Part shown: positions 8,383 to 17,946 of the stretch, in pieces
Numbering within the stretch: the stretch's first letter is position 1
How the letters are laid out: every line of letters begins with the position of its first letter
NCBI GenBank assembly: GCA_946497145.1
Contig: CAMMJA010000007.1
Location: 1 to 42,350, forward strand
DNA: 42,350 nucleotides
Source of the DNA: an uncultured Mycoplasmatota bacterium
GTDB taxonomy: Bacteria; Bacillota_I; Bacilli_A; RF39; UBA660
Reading direction: 5' to 3'
Position numbers and translations under genes: made by a program
The notes under the pieces: model-generated
Databases searched by the model: none
What the model was told of the DNA's origin: nothing
The model's input: the letters and a program-made list of their open reading frames with translations, nothing else

Positions 8383-9769
8383 AGTATTCACAATTGTTTG
8401 GTGTTCTAGGGAAAGGAATGACGTCACGAATATTGTCAACACCAGTTAAATAAATAAGTAAACGTTCAAACCCCATTCCAAATCCAGAATGATAGCAACC
8501 ACCATAACGACGTAAGTTGCAAAACCAATCTACAGTACTTTGATCAATGTTATTTTCCTTAATACGCTCCATTAACTTATCGTAATCTTCTTCACGTTGA
8601 CTTCCGCCCATCAATTCTCCAGCACCCGGAACCTCAAGATCTACAGCCGCAACTGTTTTTCCGTCTTCATTTACTTTCATATACCATGCTTTGATATCTT
8701 TTGGCCAATCCGTATTGAAAACTGGACCATGAATGTATTCTGTAATATATTTTTCGTGCTCTTTGGCAATATCACCATCGTAACTTGGTGTAAATTCCCA
8801 CTCTTTGTCGGCTTTCTTTAAAATATCGATGACGTCATGATGGGAAATTCTCGTAAATTTTGCTTGAACTAATTTTGATAATTTTTCTTTTAATCCCTTT
8901 TCGACAAATTGATCAAAGAAAGCAATTTCTTTTGGACACTTTTCTAATACGTAGTTTACGACGAACTTCAACATTTCTTCTTCAATATTCATAAGTCCGT
9001 CTAAATCACAAAAAGCAATTTCCGGCTCGATCATCCAAAATTCGTTGGCATGTGTCTTGGTATTAGAGTTTTCTGTTCGAAACGTTGGTCCAAATGTATA
9101 AATCTTTTTATAAGCCATCGCAAACGCTTCTCCGTGCAGTTGCCCAGTACCGGTCACATAGGCCTGTTTTCCAAATAGATCTTTACTCATGTCGACTTGA
9201 CCATCTTCTGTTTTAGGTAAATGGTTCAAATCCAAAGTCGTAATCTTAAACATTTGATCAGAACCCTCACAGTCAGCAGTTGTAATCAAAGGTGTATGTA
9301 CATAGACATAATTGTGACTTTGAAAGTATTCATGAATGGCCATTGCCGCAACACTTCTTACACGAAAGACTGCTCCAAACAAATTCGTTCTTGGACGTAA
9401 ATATGCCTGTTCTCTTAAGAATTCTCGCGTATGACGCTTAGGTTGAATCGGATAATCTTCAGGACTATCCCCTAATAAGACAACCTTTTCTGCTTGAATT
9501 TCAAACACTTGCCCTTTCGCAGGAGACTTCATCACTTTCCCTATTACTTCGATGGCTGAGCCCACTCTCAATTTCTGAATTTCTAAGAAATCATCTAACT
9601 TATCATCATAAACTACTTGAACTGTTTGAAAATCAGTTCCATCTGTAAAATCAATAAATCCAAATTCTTTTTGTTTACGATGATTGCGAATCCACCCTTG
9701 TAATTTTACTTCTTGATTCATTAAACTTTCTATTTCTTCATATAACTCTTTGACATCTTTTGCTTCCAT
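8381..9769 (-). CDS. asnS: asparagine--tRNA ligase
   Basis: OB-fold anticodon-binding N-domain, class II aaRS motifs (FRTENSNTKTHANEFWMIEPEIAF; GFGMGFERLLIYLTGVDNIRDVIPFPRTPNNCEY); start 9769 preceded by AGGAGG. Confidence 0.96.
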   Translation of the reverse strand: MEAKDVKELYEEIESLMNQEVKLQGWIRNHRKQKEFGFIDFTDGTDFQTVQVVYDDKLDDFLEIQKLRVGSAIEVIGKVMKSPAKGQVFEIQAEKVVLLGDSPEDYPIQPKRHTREFLREQAYLRPRTNLFGAVFRVRSVAAMAIHEYFQSHNYVYVHTPLITTADCEGSDQMFKITTLDLNHLPKTEDGQVDMSKDLFGKQAYVTGTGQLHGEAFAMAYKKIYTFGPTFRTENSNTKTHANEFWMIEPEIAFCDLDGLMNIEEEMLKFVVNYVLEKCPKEIAFFDQFVEKGLKEKLSKLVQAKFTRISHHDVIDILKKADKEWEFTPSYDGDIAKEHEKYITEYIHGPVFNTDWPKDIKAWYMKVNEDGKTVAAVDLEVPGAGELMGGSQREEDYDKLMERIKENNIDQSTVDWFCNLRRYGGCYHSGFGMGFERLLIYLTGVDNIRDVIPFPRTPNNCEY

Positions 9770-9777
9770 AATTCCTC

Positions 9778-10776
9778 CTATAACAAATGAATTCCGTGTT
9801 CTTGACACAACTTAATTTCTTCTTTATCCCAAACGGACACTTGAACTTCTCCAATATGGGCCTTATTTAGAAAAAACATACACAAACGTGATTGACCGAT
9901 TCCACCACCGATCGTATAAGGAAGTTGATCATTGGCAACCATCTCATGATAAGGATTTCCTAAACGATCTAAGTTGTTGGTTTCTTCTAATTGATCCAAA
10001 AGCGACTTTCGATCTACTCGAATTCCCATCGAAGAAAGTTCTAAGGCATCATCTAAAATCGGATTGTAAAATATTAAATCTCCATTCAAGTTCCAATCAT
10101 CGTAATCAGGACTTCTTCCATCATGCTTCTTTCCTGATTTTAGTTTTCCCCCAATCTGTGTGATGAATACGGCCTTTTTTTCTCTCACCAAAACCGCTTC
10201 TCTTTCCTTAGGAGTCAAATCAGGATACCGATCTTCTAATTCCTGACTACTGATAAAAGTTAATTTTTCTGGCAAATCTATTTTTAACATCGGATACTCT
10301 TTGGTAATAAACTCTGCTGTATCTAAAAACACTTCGTAAATCTGTTTGACTACCTCCACTAACTTATCCATCGTTCGCTCTTCTTTTTTGATAATTTTTT
10401 CCCAATCCCATTGGTCGACATAATAAGAATGAATGTTGTCGATTTCTTCGTCTTTTCGAATCGCATTCATATCCGTATATAGACCACTTCCCGGCTCAAA
10501 GTGATAACTGCCTAAACTAAAGCGCTTCCACTTGGCAAGCGAATGAACAATTTCGGCCTTTTCATGATCTAACACATAAAATTGAACTGGATCTTCTACT
10601 CCGTTTAAGTTATCGTTGATTCCTGTCTCACTCAATACAAAAATGGGTGCTGACACACGAATCAACTGCAATTTTTCAGCCAACCGATGTTCAAAATAAT
10701 CTTTCAGTTTCTTAACGGCTACTTCTGTTTCCAACAAAGATAACTTATTTTTGTATTTTTTTGGTAATTTTAACAT
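9778..10776 (-). CDS. asnA: aspartate--ammonia ligase (asparagine synthetase A)
   Basis: LSETGINDNLNGVEDPVQF, KWKRFSLGSYHFEPGSGLYTDMNAIRKDE and YTIGGGIGQSRLCMFFL match AsnA. Confidence 0.96.
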   Translation of the reverse strand: MLKLPKKYKNKLSLLETEVAVKKLKDYFEHRLAEKLQLIRVSAPIFVLSETGINDNLNGVEDPVQFYVLDHEKAEIVHSLAKWKRFSLGSYHFEPGSGLYTDMNAIRKDEEIDNIHSYYVDQWDWEKIIKKEERTMDKLVEVVKQIYEVFLDTAEFITKEYPMLKIDLPEKLTFISSQELEDRYPDLTPKEREAVLVREKKAVFITQIGGKLKSGKKHDGRSPDYDDWNLNGDLIFYNPILDDALELSSMGIRVDRKSLLDQLEETNNLDRLGNPYHEMVANDQLPYTIGGGIGQSRLCMFFLNKAHIGEVQVSVWDKEEIKLCQEHGIHLL

Positions 10777-10794
10777 ACTACCACTTCCTTTCCA

Positions 10795-11021
10795 TAAAAA
10801 AAGCATCCATCCACAAAGGGACGAATGCTAAAATCCGCGGTACCACCCAATTTATTGTATTGCTACAATCACTTCTGATATAACGGCATCCACCGGCTTA
10901 GTCTACTTAATTTCTTTAAGCACTCCAAAGTGTTATTCAAAATTTTCGCTTACTAGGTTTCCATCTTCCCCAGCTTTCTATCAAGCAACCAATTTTTACT
11001 TCTCTTTTTCTTCGTTTTATT
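10795..11021 (-). ncRNA. T-box leader controlling asnA-asnS (asparagine-responsive predicted)
   Basis: Minus strand contains the canonical T-box AATTGGGTGGTACCGCGG (10835-10852) followed by terminator AGCATTCGTCCC..GGATGGATGCTTTTTTT (10795-10829). Confidence 0.92.
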
Positions 11022-11027
11022 AAATGC

Positions 11028-11056
11028 ATTATATCTTGTTTTTTTAGATTTGTCAA
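11028..11056 (-). promoter_or_regulatory. consensus sigma-A promoter for the T-box/asnA/asnS unit (TTGACA-N17-TATAAT)
   Basis: tgtcaa 11051-11056 and attata 11028-11033, 17-nt spacer. Confidence 0.88.
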
Positions 11057-11062
11057 ATAATC

Positions 11063-12229
11063 TTACGGCTTCTTAATATAAACAGGTCCACTCTTACTGG
11101 AAACTAATGTAAAACCGTCGTAGAGATGCTCTTTCATGTACACTTGTTCTTCTTTGGTAATTCCATATTGATCGAGTAACGCTTCCTTTTCTTCTTGTTT
11201 ACAAAAATCAAAGTAAGCATCTAGACGATAATACAAAAGTTCTCGTTGAATAAGCATGATCTTTTGATGATTTTTCATTAAAATTTCTTGTTGTGACGGA
11301 GAAATTTGAAATAAATCGATGGCCTGTGTTCGTTCTTCATCATCTAAAGATACCAACAATTGATATAAATCATATAAATAAAGCCCTTCATTCTTATTGT
11401 ATTCATCACTTTGTTTACTAAAACACAATTTCGGAACAATATCTTCTAATGAACAATGTTCTTGTTTCATCAATTGAAGTGCGTAACTAGCATTCAATTG
11501 ATACTTAGCAAGTAAATGTTTGATGAGTACCTTTCCATAACAATGTTTAAATGCAACCGGATCTTCTTGCCCATACAAAAGATAATTGGCAATGGCTTCT
11601 TCCACAGATTGGTTTTGTTTTAACACTTTGTCGATGATGATACGATAGTTCCAACCCTTTTCCATACAATAACGAAACAGGGAAACTTTTCTACTATCTA
11701 TGGATAAATTCTCTAACTTTTCATAGCTTACTTTCTGCGTTCTATTTTCCTGATTTTGTTTAATTTCTTCAAGGGCAAAAGCAAGGTCTTGGTTCTTTTT
11801 CTTCACGCGACGATACAAATTAGAAGGAGATACTCGTTCCTTTTGAGCAATTTGTGTCAACGTCATTTTTTCACCTTGATAATCAAAGTAACAAATGTCC
11901 ACTTTTTTTTGTTTATAAGGATCATATTTCGTCTGTTTATTTTCTAAAACCATTAATACGGATTCTTCTAAATCATATCCTTGATTTAAATAACGATACA
12001 AACTCACCCGATCAATTTGGTAACGTTGTGCAATTTCTGTAAGCGTACAACGCTTCCCTGAAAACGTGTATTCACATCTTTTGCTTTCTAAACAAAGACG
12101 AATGGCTGCTAAAGTATCATGCCCTTCTCTTTTTTTTCGATAAAACGAAGTTTTAGGAATGTGTAACAAAGCAAGTAGTTCACTACAACCATATTGTTTG
12201 CCGTTCCATTCAATCATTTCTTTTTTCAT
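11063..12229 (-). CDS. protein with three tandem helix-turn-helix-like repeats, unknown function
   Basis: Repeats GKQYGCSELLALLHIPKTSFYRKKREG / GKRCTLTEIAQRYQIDRVSLYRYLNQG / GEKMTLTQIAQKERVSPSNLYRRVKKK; start 12229 preceded by GAGGGG. Confidence 0.7.
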   Translation of the reverse strand: MKKEMIEWNGKQYGCSELLALLHIPKTSFYRKKREGHDTLAAIRLCLESKRCEYTFSGKRCTLTEIAQRYQIDRVSLYRYLNQGYDLEESVLMVLENKQTKYDPYKQKKVDICYFDYQGEKMTLTQIAQKERVSPSNLYRRVKKKNQDLAFALEEIKQNQENRTQKVSYEKLENLSIDSRKVSLFRYCMEKGWNYRIIIDKVLKQNQSVEEAIANYLLYGQEDPVAFKHCYGKVLIKHLLAKYQLNASYALQLMKQEHCSLEDIVPKLCFSKQSDEYNKNEGLYLYDLYQLLVSLDDEERTQAIDLFQISPSQQEILMKNHQKIMLIQRELLYYRLDAYFDFCKQEEKEALLDQYGITKEEQVYMKEHLYDGFTLVSSKSGPVYIKKP

Positions 12230-12250
12230 AATTCCCCTCAATTACCGTGT

Positions 12251-12279
12251 ATTATACCGTACTTTTTTTAAACTGTCTA
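12251..12279 (-). promoter_or_regulatory. putative promoter for the triple-HTH gene (TAGACA-N17-TATAAT)
   Basis: attata at 12251-12256 with TAGACA 17 nt upstream on the minus strand. Confidence 0.5.
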
Positions 12280-13179
12280 GTTTCGCACTTTATGAGCAAA
12301 CATGGAACTATGCATAGTAATGGGCTTAAAGTCATATCCTGCATCTAAATAATATTGAATGACTTGTTCTAATCCTTGCGTTGTCACTTTCTTAGTAGCT
12401 GAATCGTGCATCAGGAGCATAATGGCTGTTTTCCCTTTATTATTCGTAGAGTTTTTGACAAATTGTCGAACACCAATTGAACTAGCATCACCACTTGATA
12501 GATTCCAATCATAATAACGATATCCCCTTTTCACTACTTCTTTCGTCAACGTCTGCATAATTCCAGGACTAAAACGACTAATCGTATTGCTACTTCCTCC
12601 CGGAAAACGAATAATATTAACCTGTTTCCCCGTTATTTCTTTTACTTCTTCCTGCAATTTCTCAACTTCCAAAAAAAAGTCATCCACCGAAGCATACATT
12701 TTACGATAATCATGACTATAACTATGAAGCCCAATCGAATGCCCTTCTTCTACCATTCTTTTTAGTAAATCGTGATATTTTTCTTGAGTATGTACGATAA
12801 AAAAAGTGGCCTTAACATTGTATTTTTTTAAAATATCCAAATTTTTTTCTGTTAAATCACTAGGACCATCATCAAACGTCAAATAAATCTCTTTTGCCTC
12901 ACTTAACGATTGAATTCTTTTTTCTATAATGTCTTCTTTTTGTTGTTCTAATGTCGCAATCGTATTTTGTAAATGATCTAACAACTGCTGTTCCAAGGAT
13001 ACCTTTTTTCGCATTTCATCATAAGAGATATCGATTGAAATATTCATTTGCTCTTCTAACTGTTGCTCTTTTTCCTGTAATTTTTCATAGACTCTCTTTA
13101 AACAAGAAATACGAAAAATCAATACACCAAACAAACAAAGCAAACTACTTCCCAACAACAGAAAACAATGCCGAAACAA
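12277..13179 (-). CDS. polysaccharide deacetylase (NodB/PgdA family) with N-terminal TM and coiled coil
   Basis: YLTFDDGPS, HSYSHDY, RFPGGSSN motifs. Start uncertain (TTG as listed, or a non-ATG codon slightly upstream nearer the AAAGGAGG). Confidence 0.88.
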   Translation of the reverse strand: MFRHCFLLLGSSLLCLFGVLIFRISCLKRVYEKLQEKEQQLEEQMNISIDISYDEMRKKVSLEQQLLDHLQNTIATLEQQKEDIIEKRIQSLSEAKEIYLTFDDGPSDLTEKNLDILKKYNVKATFFIVHTQEKYHDLLKRMVEEGHSIGLHSYSHDYRKMYASVDDFFLEVEKLQEEVKEITGKQVNIIRFPGGSSNTISRFSPGIMQTLTKEVVKRGYRYYDWNLSSGDASSIGVRQFVKNSTNNKGKTAIMLLMHDSATKKVTTQGLEQVIQYYLDAGYDFKPITMHSSMFAHKVRN

Positions 13180-13193
13180 AAATTTAATATCAA

Positions 13194-13502
13194 TTACCTC
13201 CTTTCGATGGTATCAATTTCTTCTTCCAAGGTATCAATATCTCTTCTTAGTTCCAAAGAATAATTCATAAGCAAGTCACGTTGTAGTTTTAAATCGCTCT
13301 GTTTTTGTTTTAAAAAATAAACTTGTTGTTGATAAGAATAAATAGAATCTTCATCTTGTAATTTCCACTCTAGTACTTCTATATTAAACTGTATTTGATC
13401 GTTTTGTTTCATCCATTTATTTTGCTCGTGTCCTAGCCATATACAACATAAAAACAAAAGAAACAGGACAAAAATTTTCTGTTTTCTTCGAATCACTCTC
13501 AT
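13194..13502 (-). CDS. small single-pass membrane coiled-coil protein
   Basis: N-terminal TM followed by heptad-like charged helix; GGAGGC RBS. Confidence 0.6.
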   Translation of the reverse strand: MRVIRRKQKIFVLFLLFLCCIWLGHEQNKWMKQNDQIQFNIEVLEWKLQDEDSIYSYQQQVYFLKQKQSDLKLQRDLLMNYSLELRRDIDTLEEEIDTIERR

Positions 13503-13576
13503 TTTGCCTCCAATTCTTGTTTTCCTATTATCTAATTTATGATTTTATGATAAAATATTGCTAAGGACGTGAGAAA

Positions 13577-14611
13577 ATGAAAAAAGTTATTTTAACAGGA
13601 GATCGACCAACGGGAAGAATGCATTTGGGCCACTACTTTGGATCACTTAAAAACAGAGTAGAAATGCAGTATGATTACGAAACTTACATCATCATCGCCG
13701 ACGTACAGGCCTTGACGGATAACTTTGAAAATCCAGAAAAGGTACGTGACAACATCAAAGAACTTGCCTTAGATTATTTATCCGTTGGAATTGATCCAGA
13801 ACATACGCATATTTTTATTCAATCGATGATTCCGGAAATTGCTGAATTAACTATATATTATTCTAATTTAGTTACTGTATCTCGATTGTTTCGCAACCCT
13901 ACGACCAAAGCCGAGGTCAACCAAAAACAAAATCTCTTTGGTCAAAGTGGCGAGGGTATTACTTACGGCTTCTTAGGATATCCAGTGAGCCAAGCAGCCG
14001 ACATTACCTGCTTCGATTGCGAGATTTGTCCAGTGGGAGAAGATCAAGCACCACACTTAGAACAAGCCAGAGAAATCGTGCGTAAATTCAACCGAATTTA
14101 CGGTCCTACTTTGAAAGAACCAGAAACCATTTTAAGTTCTACTCCTCGCATCAAAGGACTAGATGGAAATGAAAAAATGGGCAAAAGTTTAGGAAACGCC
14201 ATCTATCTTGCCGATGATAGCGAAACCATTTCCAAAAAAATCATGCAAGCCGTAACCGATACCAACAAAATAAGAAAAAATGATCCAGCGGATCCTAACA
14301 AATGTATGGTTTACTACTATCATAAACTGATCGAAAATGAAAACCTAGAAACTGTCTGTAGGGAGTGCAAACAAGGAGAACGCGGTTGTGTTGCATGTAA
14401 AAAAGAGCTCATTCAAAAAATGATCGAATTTTTAAAACCAATGCAAGAAAAACGAGCATACTATGAACAACATCCAGAATTAGTGGAAAAAATCCTGACC
14501 GATGGAACCATTGCCGCACAGAAGAAAGCCAAAGAAGTCATGAAACGCGTTCGGAAAAGCATGAAAATCGATTATGATTTTATACAAAAAAATCGTTTAC
14601 AAAGAAAATAA
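13577..14611 (+). CDS. trpS: tryptophan--tRNA ligase
   Basis: GDRPTGRMHLGHYFGSL (HIGH-like), GLDGNEKMGKSLGNAI (KMSKS-like); the only plus-strand gene supported. Confidence 0.95.
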   Translation: MKKVILTGDRPTGRMHLGHYFGSLKNRVEMQYDYETYIIIADVQALTDNFENPEKVRDNIKELALDYLSVGIDPEHTHIFIQSMIPEIAELTIYYSNLVTVSRLFRNPTTKAEVNQKQNLFGQSGEGITYGFLGYPVSQAADITCFDCEICPVGEDQAPHLEQAREIVRKFNRIYGPTLKEPETILSSTPRIKGLDGNEKMGKSLGNAIYLADDSETISKKIMQAVTDTNKIRKNDPADPNKCMVYYYHKLIENENLETVCRECKQGERGCVACKKELIQKMIEFLKPMQEKRAYYEQHPELVEKILTDGTIAAQKKAKEVMKRVRKSMKIDYDFIQKNRLQRK

Positions 14612-14623
14612 ACGATTTTTTTT
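14586..14623. terminator. bidirectional terminator between convergent trpS and the 14622 gene
   Basis: AAAAAAATCGTTT ... AAACGATTTTTTTT inverted repeat overlapping both gene ends. Confidence 0.75.
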
Positions 14624-15278
14624 ATACTTGTTTTTTGGTATGAGATAACTTTAACAATTCATAAATACGTTGATGTTTTTCATTAAATTCTTTCTGAATA
14701 CTTTCTAAAAATTTTTGATACATTTCTTGTGGATCTTGAATGTCATCATCAAAATACTCAGAATACAAATAATGTAATTTTTGATAATTTTTATGTTGAT
14801 AAGTATTTTTTAATTCACGCAATAAATAACGTTTCATCATTTCTTCTTGTCTTGTCAAATAAAATACTTCTTCGTAATGATCAACGATATGATAAGGCAC
14901 CTCTTGCTCATTTAAACGCTCACTAATTTCTAAAATTTCCACCTCTTCATCTAACAACAGATGACTGCGATAAATACTTCGTCCATCATCATCAAATTCT
15001 ACCGCAACGACGCGTTTTCCGTCTGTTAGTAAACATGCAAAGGCAATACACTCTGTTTTTTTCTGACAAAAGATCTCACTTTTTTGATCAATTTTTTCTA
15101 AAAAAGAACGCTCTACTTTTACTACGTCGTTCATAAAATGAGACAATGTTTCACCAGCAATTTTTAAAAGAGGCATTTTTTTGACATGTTCAATCATATC
15201 ATTCGGCTGCCATTCAAAAAATTCATAAATTTTATCCGTATCCGTCCAATTTAATAAAATATCATAAATGTAAATCAT
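14622..15278 (-). CDS. conserved protein of unknown function, possibly DUF3603-like
   Basis: MIYIYDILLNW..DTDKIYEFFEW..ND.IEHVKKMPL pattern recalled from Firmicutes hypothetical families; family not verified. Confidence 0.55.
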   Translation of the reverse strand: MIYIYDILLNWTDTDKIYEFFEWQPNDMIEHVKKMPLLKIAGETLSHFMNDVVKVERSFLEKIDQKSEIFCQKKTECIAFACLLTDGKRVVAVEFDDDGRSIYRSHLLLDEEVEILEISERLNEQEVPYHIVDHYEEVFYLTRQEEMMKRYLLRELKNTYQHKNYQKLHYLYSEYFDDDIQDPQEMYQKFLESIQKEFNEKHQRIYELLKLSHTKKQV

Positions 15279-15486
15279 TCGTTTTTCCACCTTTCCAAAA
15301 AATAACTACTGTCATCACAAGAAAACCAACGATGACTGATAGACATTCGGCTCTTGTTAAAATATAGGAAAAATACTCTTTTAGCGAATATCCCAAAGAT
15401 AATAAATTCAAATAAGTAATCACGTAAGTACAACCAATGACCATAAGACCAAAACCCAAAAGGAAAAAAAATACACGCACTCCCAC
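15262..15486 (-). CDS. small two-TM membrane protein
   Basis: Short hydrophobic ORF overlapping the next gene's start; preferred over the +1 frame 15275..15496. Confidence 0.5.
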   Translation of the reverse strand: MGVRVFFFLLGFGLMVIGCTYVITYLNLLSLGYSLKEYFSYILTRAECLSVIVGFLVMTVVIFWKGGKTNDLHL

Positions 15487-15583
15487 TTCGAACCACCTAC
15501 TACTTTAGTGTATTAGTTTTATTTTTCTTTTAGTATTGATAGTTATAGTATATAAAAATTATAAAGATTTATACACATAGAAA

Positions 15584-15605
15584 AAAATAGTCCTTCGACT
15601 ATTTT
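15584..15605 (-). terminator. intrinsic terminator overlapping stop codon of 15604..16209
   Basis: AAAATAGTC-cttc-GACTATTTT with T-run on the minus strand. Confidence 0.7.
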
Positions 15606-16209
15606 AGAAACATTTTTCGAGTAATTCAATCTTGTTTCGTTTGGCTTTACACATTTGATAAGCATAATATAGGTTAAATAAGATTCCACCAGCAAACGCA
15701 ATCAACATATCGTTCATCGTATCATCTACTCCGGTGGCTGCAACATATTGGGCATCGCCTCCTGTGATATTGTCACAAAAGTATTCAAAGAATTCCCAAA
15801 TAGAAGCAACACCTAATGTAAACAATATGATGAATAACATTTGAAACCAAAGTGGTGTTTTCTTTTTGTTGGTATTTGATTTTTTTAAGAAGATCAAAGC
15901 GACAATCGATGTAATGATGCCAGATAAGAAATGTACAAACTTATCAAAGCCGGGAAACGCTTGATAAAATTTCAAAACGCTTCCTAAGATTAAACCAAGT
16001 AATGCAAACAGATAATAACAAAACTTCAATAGTTCACACATCTCGTAATGAAATAACTTTTTGATGATCCAAGGGCCTAAAAGTACTGGAATAATCGCCA
16101 AACCGATCAACAATCGATCGTATACTTGCATCGATAATTGATCGTAAAAATACCAAATACCAATGCCAATAAAAAGACAAATTAATATTCTATTTAACAC
16201 TTTCCACAT
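15604..16209 (-). CDS. multi-pass membrane protein (DUF2238/YjdF-like)
   Basis: FDKFVHFLSGI.., WEFFEYFCD.., DDTMNDMLIAFAGGI motifs. Confidence 0.6.
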   Translation of the reverse strand: MWKVLNRILICLFIGIGIWYFYDQLSMQVYDRLLIGLAIIPVLLGPWIIKKLFHYEMCELLKFCYYLFALLGLILGSVLKFYQAFPGFDKFVHFLSGIITSIVALIFLKKSNTNKKKTPLWFQMLFIILFTLGVASIWEFFEYFCDNITGGDAQYVAATGVDDTMNDMLIAFAGGILFNLYYAYQMCKAKRNKIELLEKCF

Positions 16210-17275
16210 GTTTTTCTTCCTCCAACTTTCCTACTTCTACCTGATTGATTAAATCAAATTTTTTGGTAATCTTATCTGTCGTAATCGAAACGTTTTCCAC
16301 ATCGCGATTAACGGCTTGAATACTTCGCGCGAGTTTGTCCCAACGTTCCCGATAACGCGAAAATTCTAAGCCCAATTTATTTAATTCTTCATGAATGATC
16401 GAAGTATAACGATCGCGTTCCATGTTTTTAATGACCATTTGAATTACCGTTAACGTACTGATCAACGTCGTAGGAGAAGTGATCCAAACTTTCTTTTTAT
16501 AAGCATAGTCGATAATATCTTGATGATAAGCATTAATTTCTGCAAAAATGGCTTCCGCCGGCAAAAACATGATGGCTTGTTCTGCAGTAACCCCTGGAAT
16601 GATGTACTTACTACTGATTGCATCAATATGTCTTTTTACATCCATCTTAAATTGTTTTTCGTACATTTCTCTTTCGCTTTGTGAAATCTTTTTATCGACC
16701 ATCAATTGATAATGTTCAAGCGGAAACTTCGAATCAATGGCAATAGTACCAAGTGGTTGTGGTGCAAACAAAATACAATCGGCTATCGTATTGTTTGGCA
16801 AACTGTATTGTAGTTGGTAAATCGTATCATTCTTTTCACCAAAAACATTAACTAAAATATGCTTTAGATTTACTTCACCAAAAATACCTCTACTTTTCTT
16901 ATCCGTCAAAATTGTCTGCAACGAAACGATATCACTGGATAACATCTCAATCTTCTTCTGGGCTTCATCAATTTTACTCAAACGCTCCAACACAGACATA
17001 AACGTTTTGTTCGTTTTATCAAAATTTTGATCCAAACGTTCATTGACTTTTTCATTGATTAGCAACAAACGCTTTTCTACCTGGTCGTTTAAATTGGTAA
17101 AATCTTCCTTCAAATCTTTGGATAAACTACTTTTAAATTCTCCCAATTCTTTGGTAATGTTCACTTCAAAACGGCCAAGTCGTTCTGTAATATTACTTTC
17201 GTTGATATTTTTAAACAACGATATTACCACTAAAATTAAAATAAGAACCAATAGTCCAATTATAATATATTCCAT
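16190..17275 (-). CDS. rmuC: DNA recombination protein RmuC
   Basis: IAIDSKFPLEHY, MFLPAEAIFAEI, VWITSPTTLISTL, typical RmuC core after TM and coiled coil. Confidence 0.92.
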   Translation of the reverse strand: MEYIIIGLLVLILILVVISLFKNINESNITERLGRFEVNITKELGEFKSSLSKDLKEDFTNLNDQVEKRLLLINEKVNERLDQNFDKTNKTFMSVLERLSKIDEAQKKIEMLSSDIVSLQTILTDKKSRGIFGEVNLKHILVNVFGEKNDTIYQLQYSLPNNTIADCILFAPQPLGTIAIDSKFPLEHYQLMVDKKISQSEREMYEKQFKMDVKRHIDAISSKYIIPGVTAEQAIMFLPAEAIFAEINAYHQDIIDYAYKKKVWITSPTTLISTLTVIQMVIKNMERDRYTSIIHEELNKLGLEFSRYRERWDKLARSIQAVNRDVENVSITTDKITKKFDLINQVEVGKLEEEKHVESVK

Positions 17276-17287
17276 AAATCCCAACTC

Positions 17288-17869
17288 CTATTCAATTTTT
17301 AATTTTTTACCCACCAGTTTCGATAAAAAATAAGCAATTAACAACATAAAACTAACAGTAATGATTGTCTTAATGTCAGTAACACTTTCTAAAATACTTT
17401 TGCCGATATAACCCCAAAAGTACACAATTGAAATTTTTCCAAGTAAAATGGCAATCACAAATTTTTCAGAACTCATCTTGGACAGTCCTGCGGCTATATT
17501 GATAAGAAAAGCAGGAGTAAAGGGCAAAGCAATTAACACGACCAGATTAGAAAAAGGTATTTTACTAATTTTTACAATCGTTTCTTTTAAATGTTTGGCC
17601 TTCTTTTTCTTTAGTAATCGAAAAAAACGATCTTGTAATAAAAAGCGAAACAAATAAAATGAAAGGATACAACCAATACAAGTCGCCATCCAAGATAAAA
17701 GAAAACCAAATAAAAAACCAAAGGCATTGATATTGAGGGTAATAAAAACTCCCAAAGGTAAAACAGGGATAATGGACTCTAACAACACCAATAATATTCC
17801 AGAAAATGGACCAAATGTTTGCAAAATAGATGTCATATAAGTTACTGCAACATCGACAGTTTCTTTCAC
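17288..17869 (-). CDS. TVP38/TMEM64 (VTT/DedA-like) membrane protein
   Basis: Hydrophobic VTT-like profile, PVLPLGVFITLNINAFGFLFGFLLSW; PFTPAFLINIAAGLS. Confidence 0.75.
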   Translation of the reverse strand: MKETVDVAVTYMTSILQTFGPFSGILLVLLESIIPVLPLGVFITLNINAFGFLFGFLLSWMATCIGCILSFYLFRFLLQDRFFRLLKKKKAKHLKETIVKISKIPFSNLVVLIALPFTPAFLINIAAGLSKMSSEKFVIAILLGKISIVYFWGYIGKSILESVTDIKTIITVSFMLLIAYFLSKLVGKKLKIE

Positions 17870-17918
17870 TCTATCACCCTATTATCTATTATATTATAAA
17901 TATAAGGTTTTTAAAAGA

Positions 17919-17946
17919 AAAATGATTTCTTTTGTGAAATCATTTT
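17919..17946 (-). terminator. intrinsic terminator overlapping stop codon of 17945..19054
   Basis: AAAATGATTTC-ttttgt-GAAATCATTTT inverted repeat. Confidence 0.7.

Noticed and set aside
15275-15496. 73-aa minus-strand ORF overlapping 15262..15486 in another frame
   Set aside because: The 74-aa frame gives a cleaner two-TM protein; only one frame is likely coding
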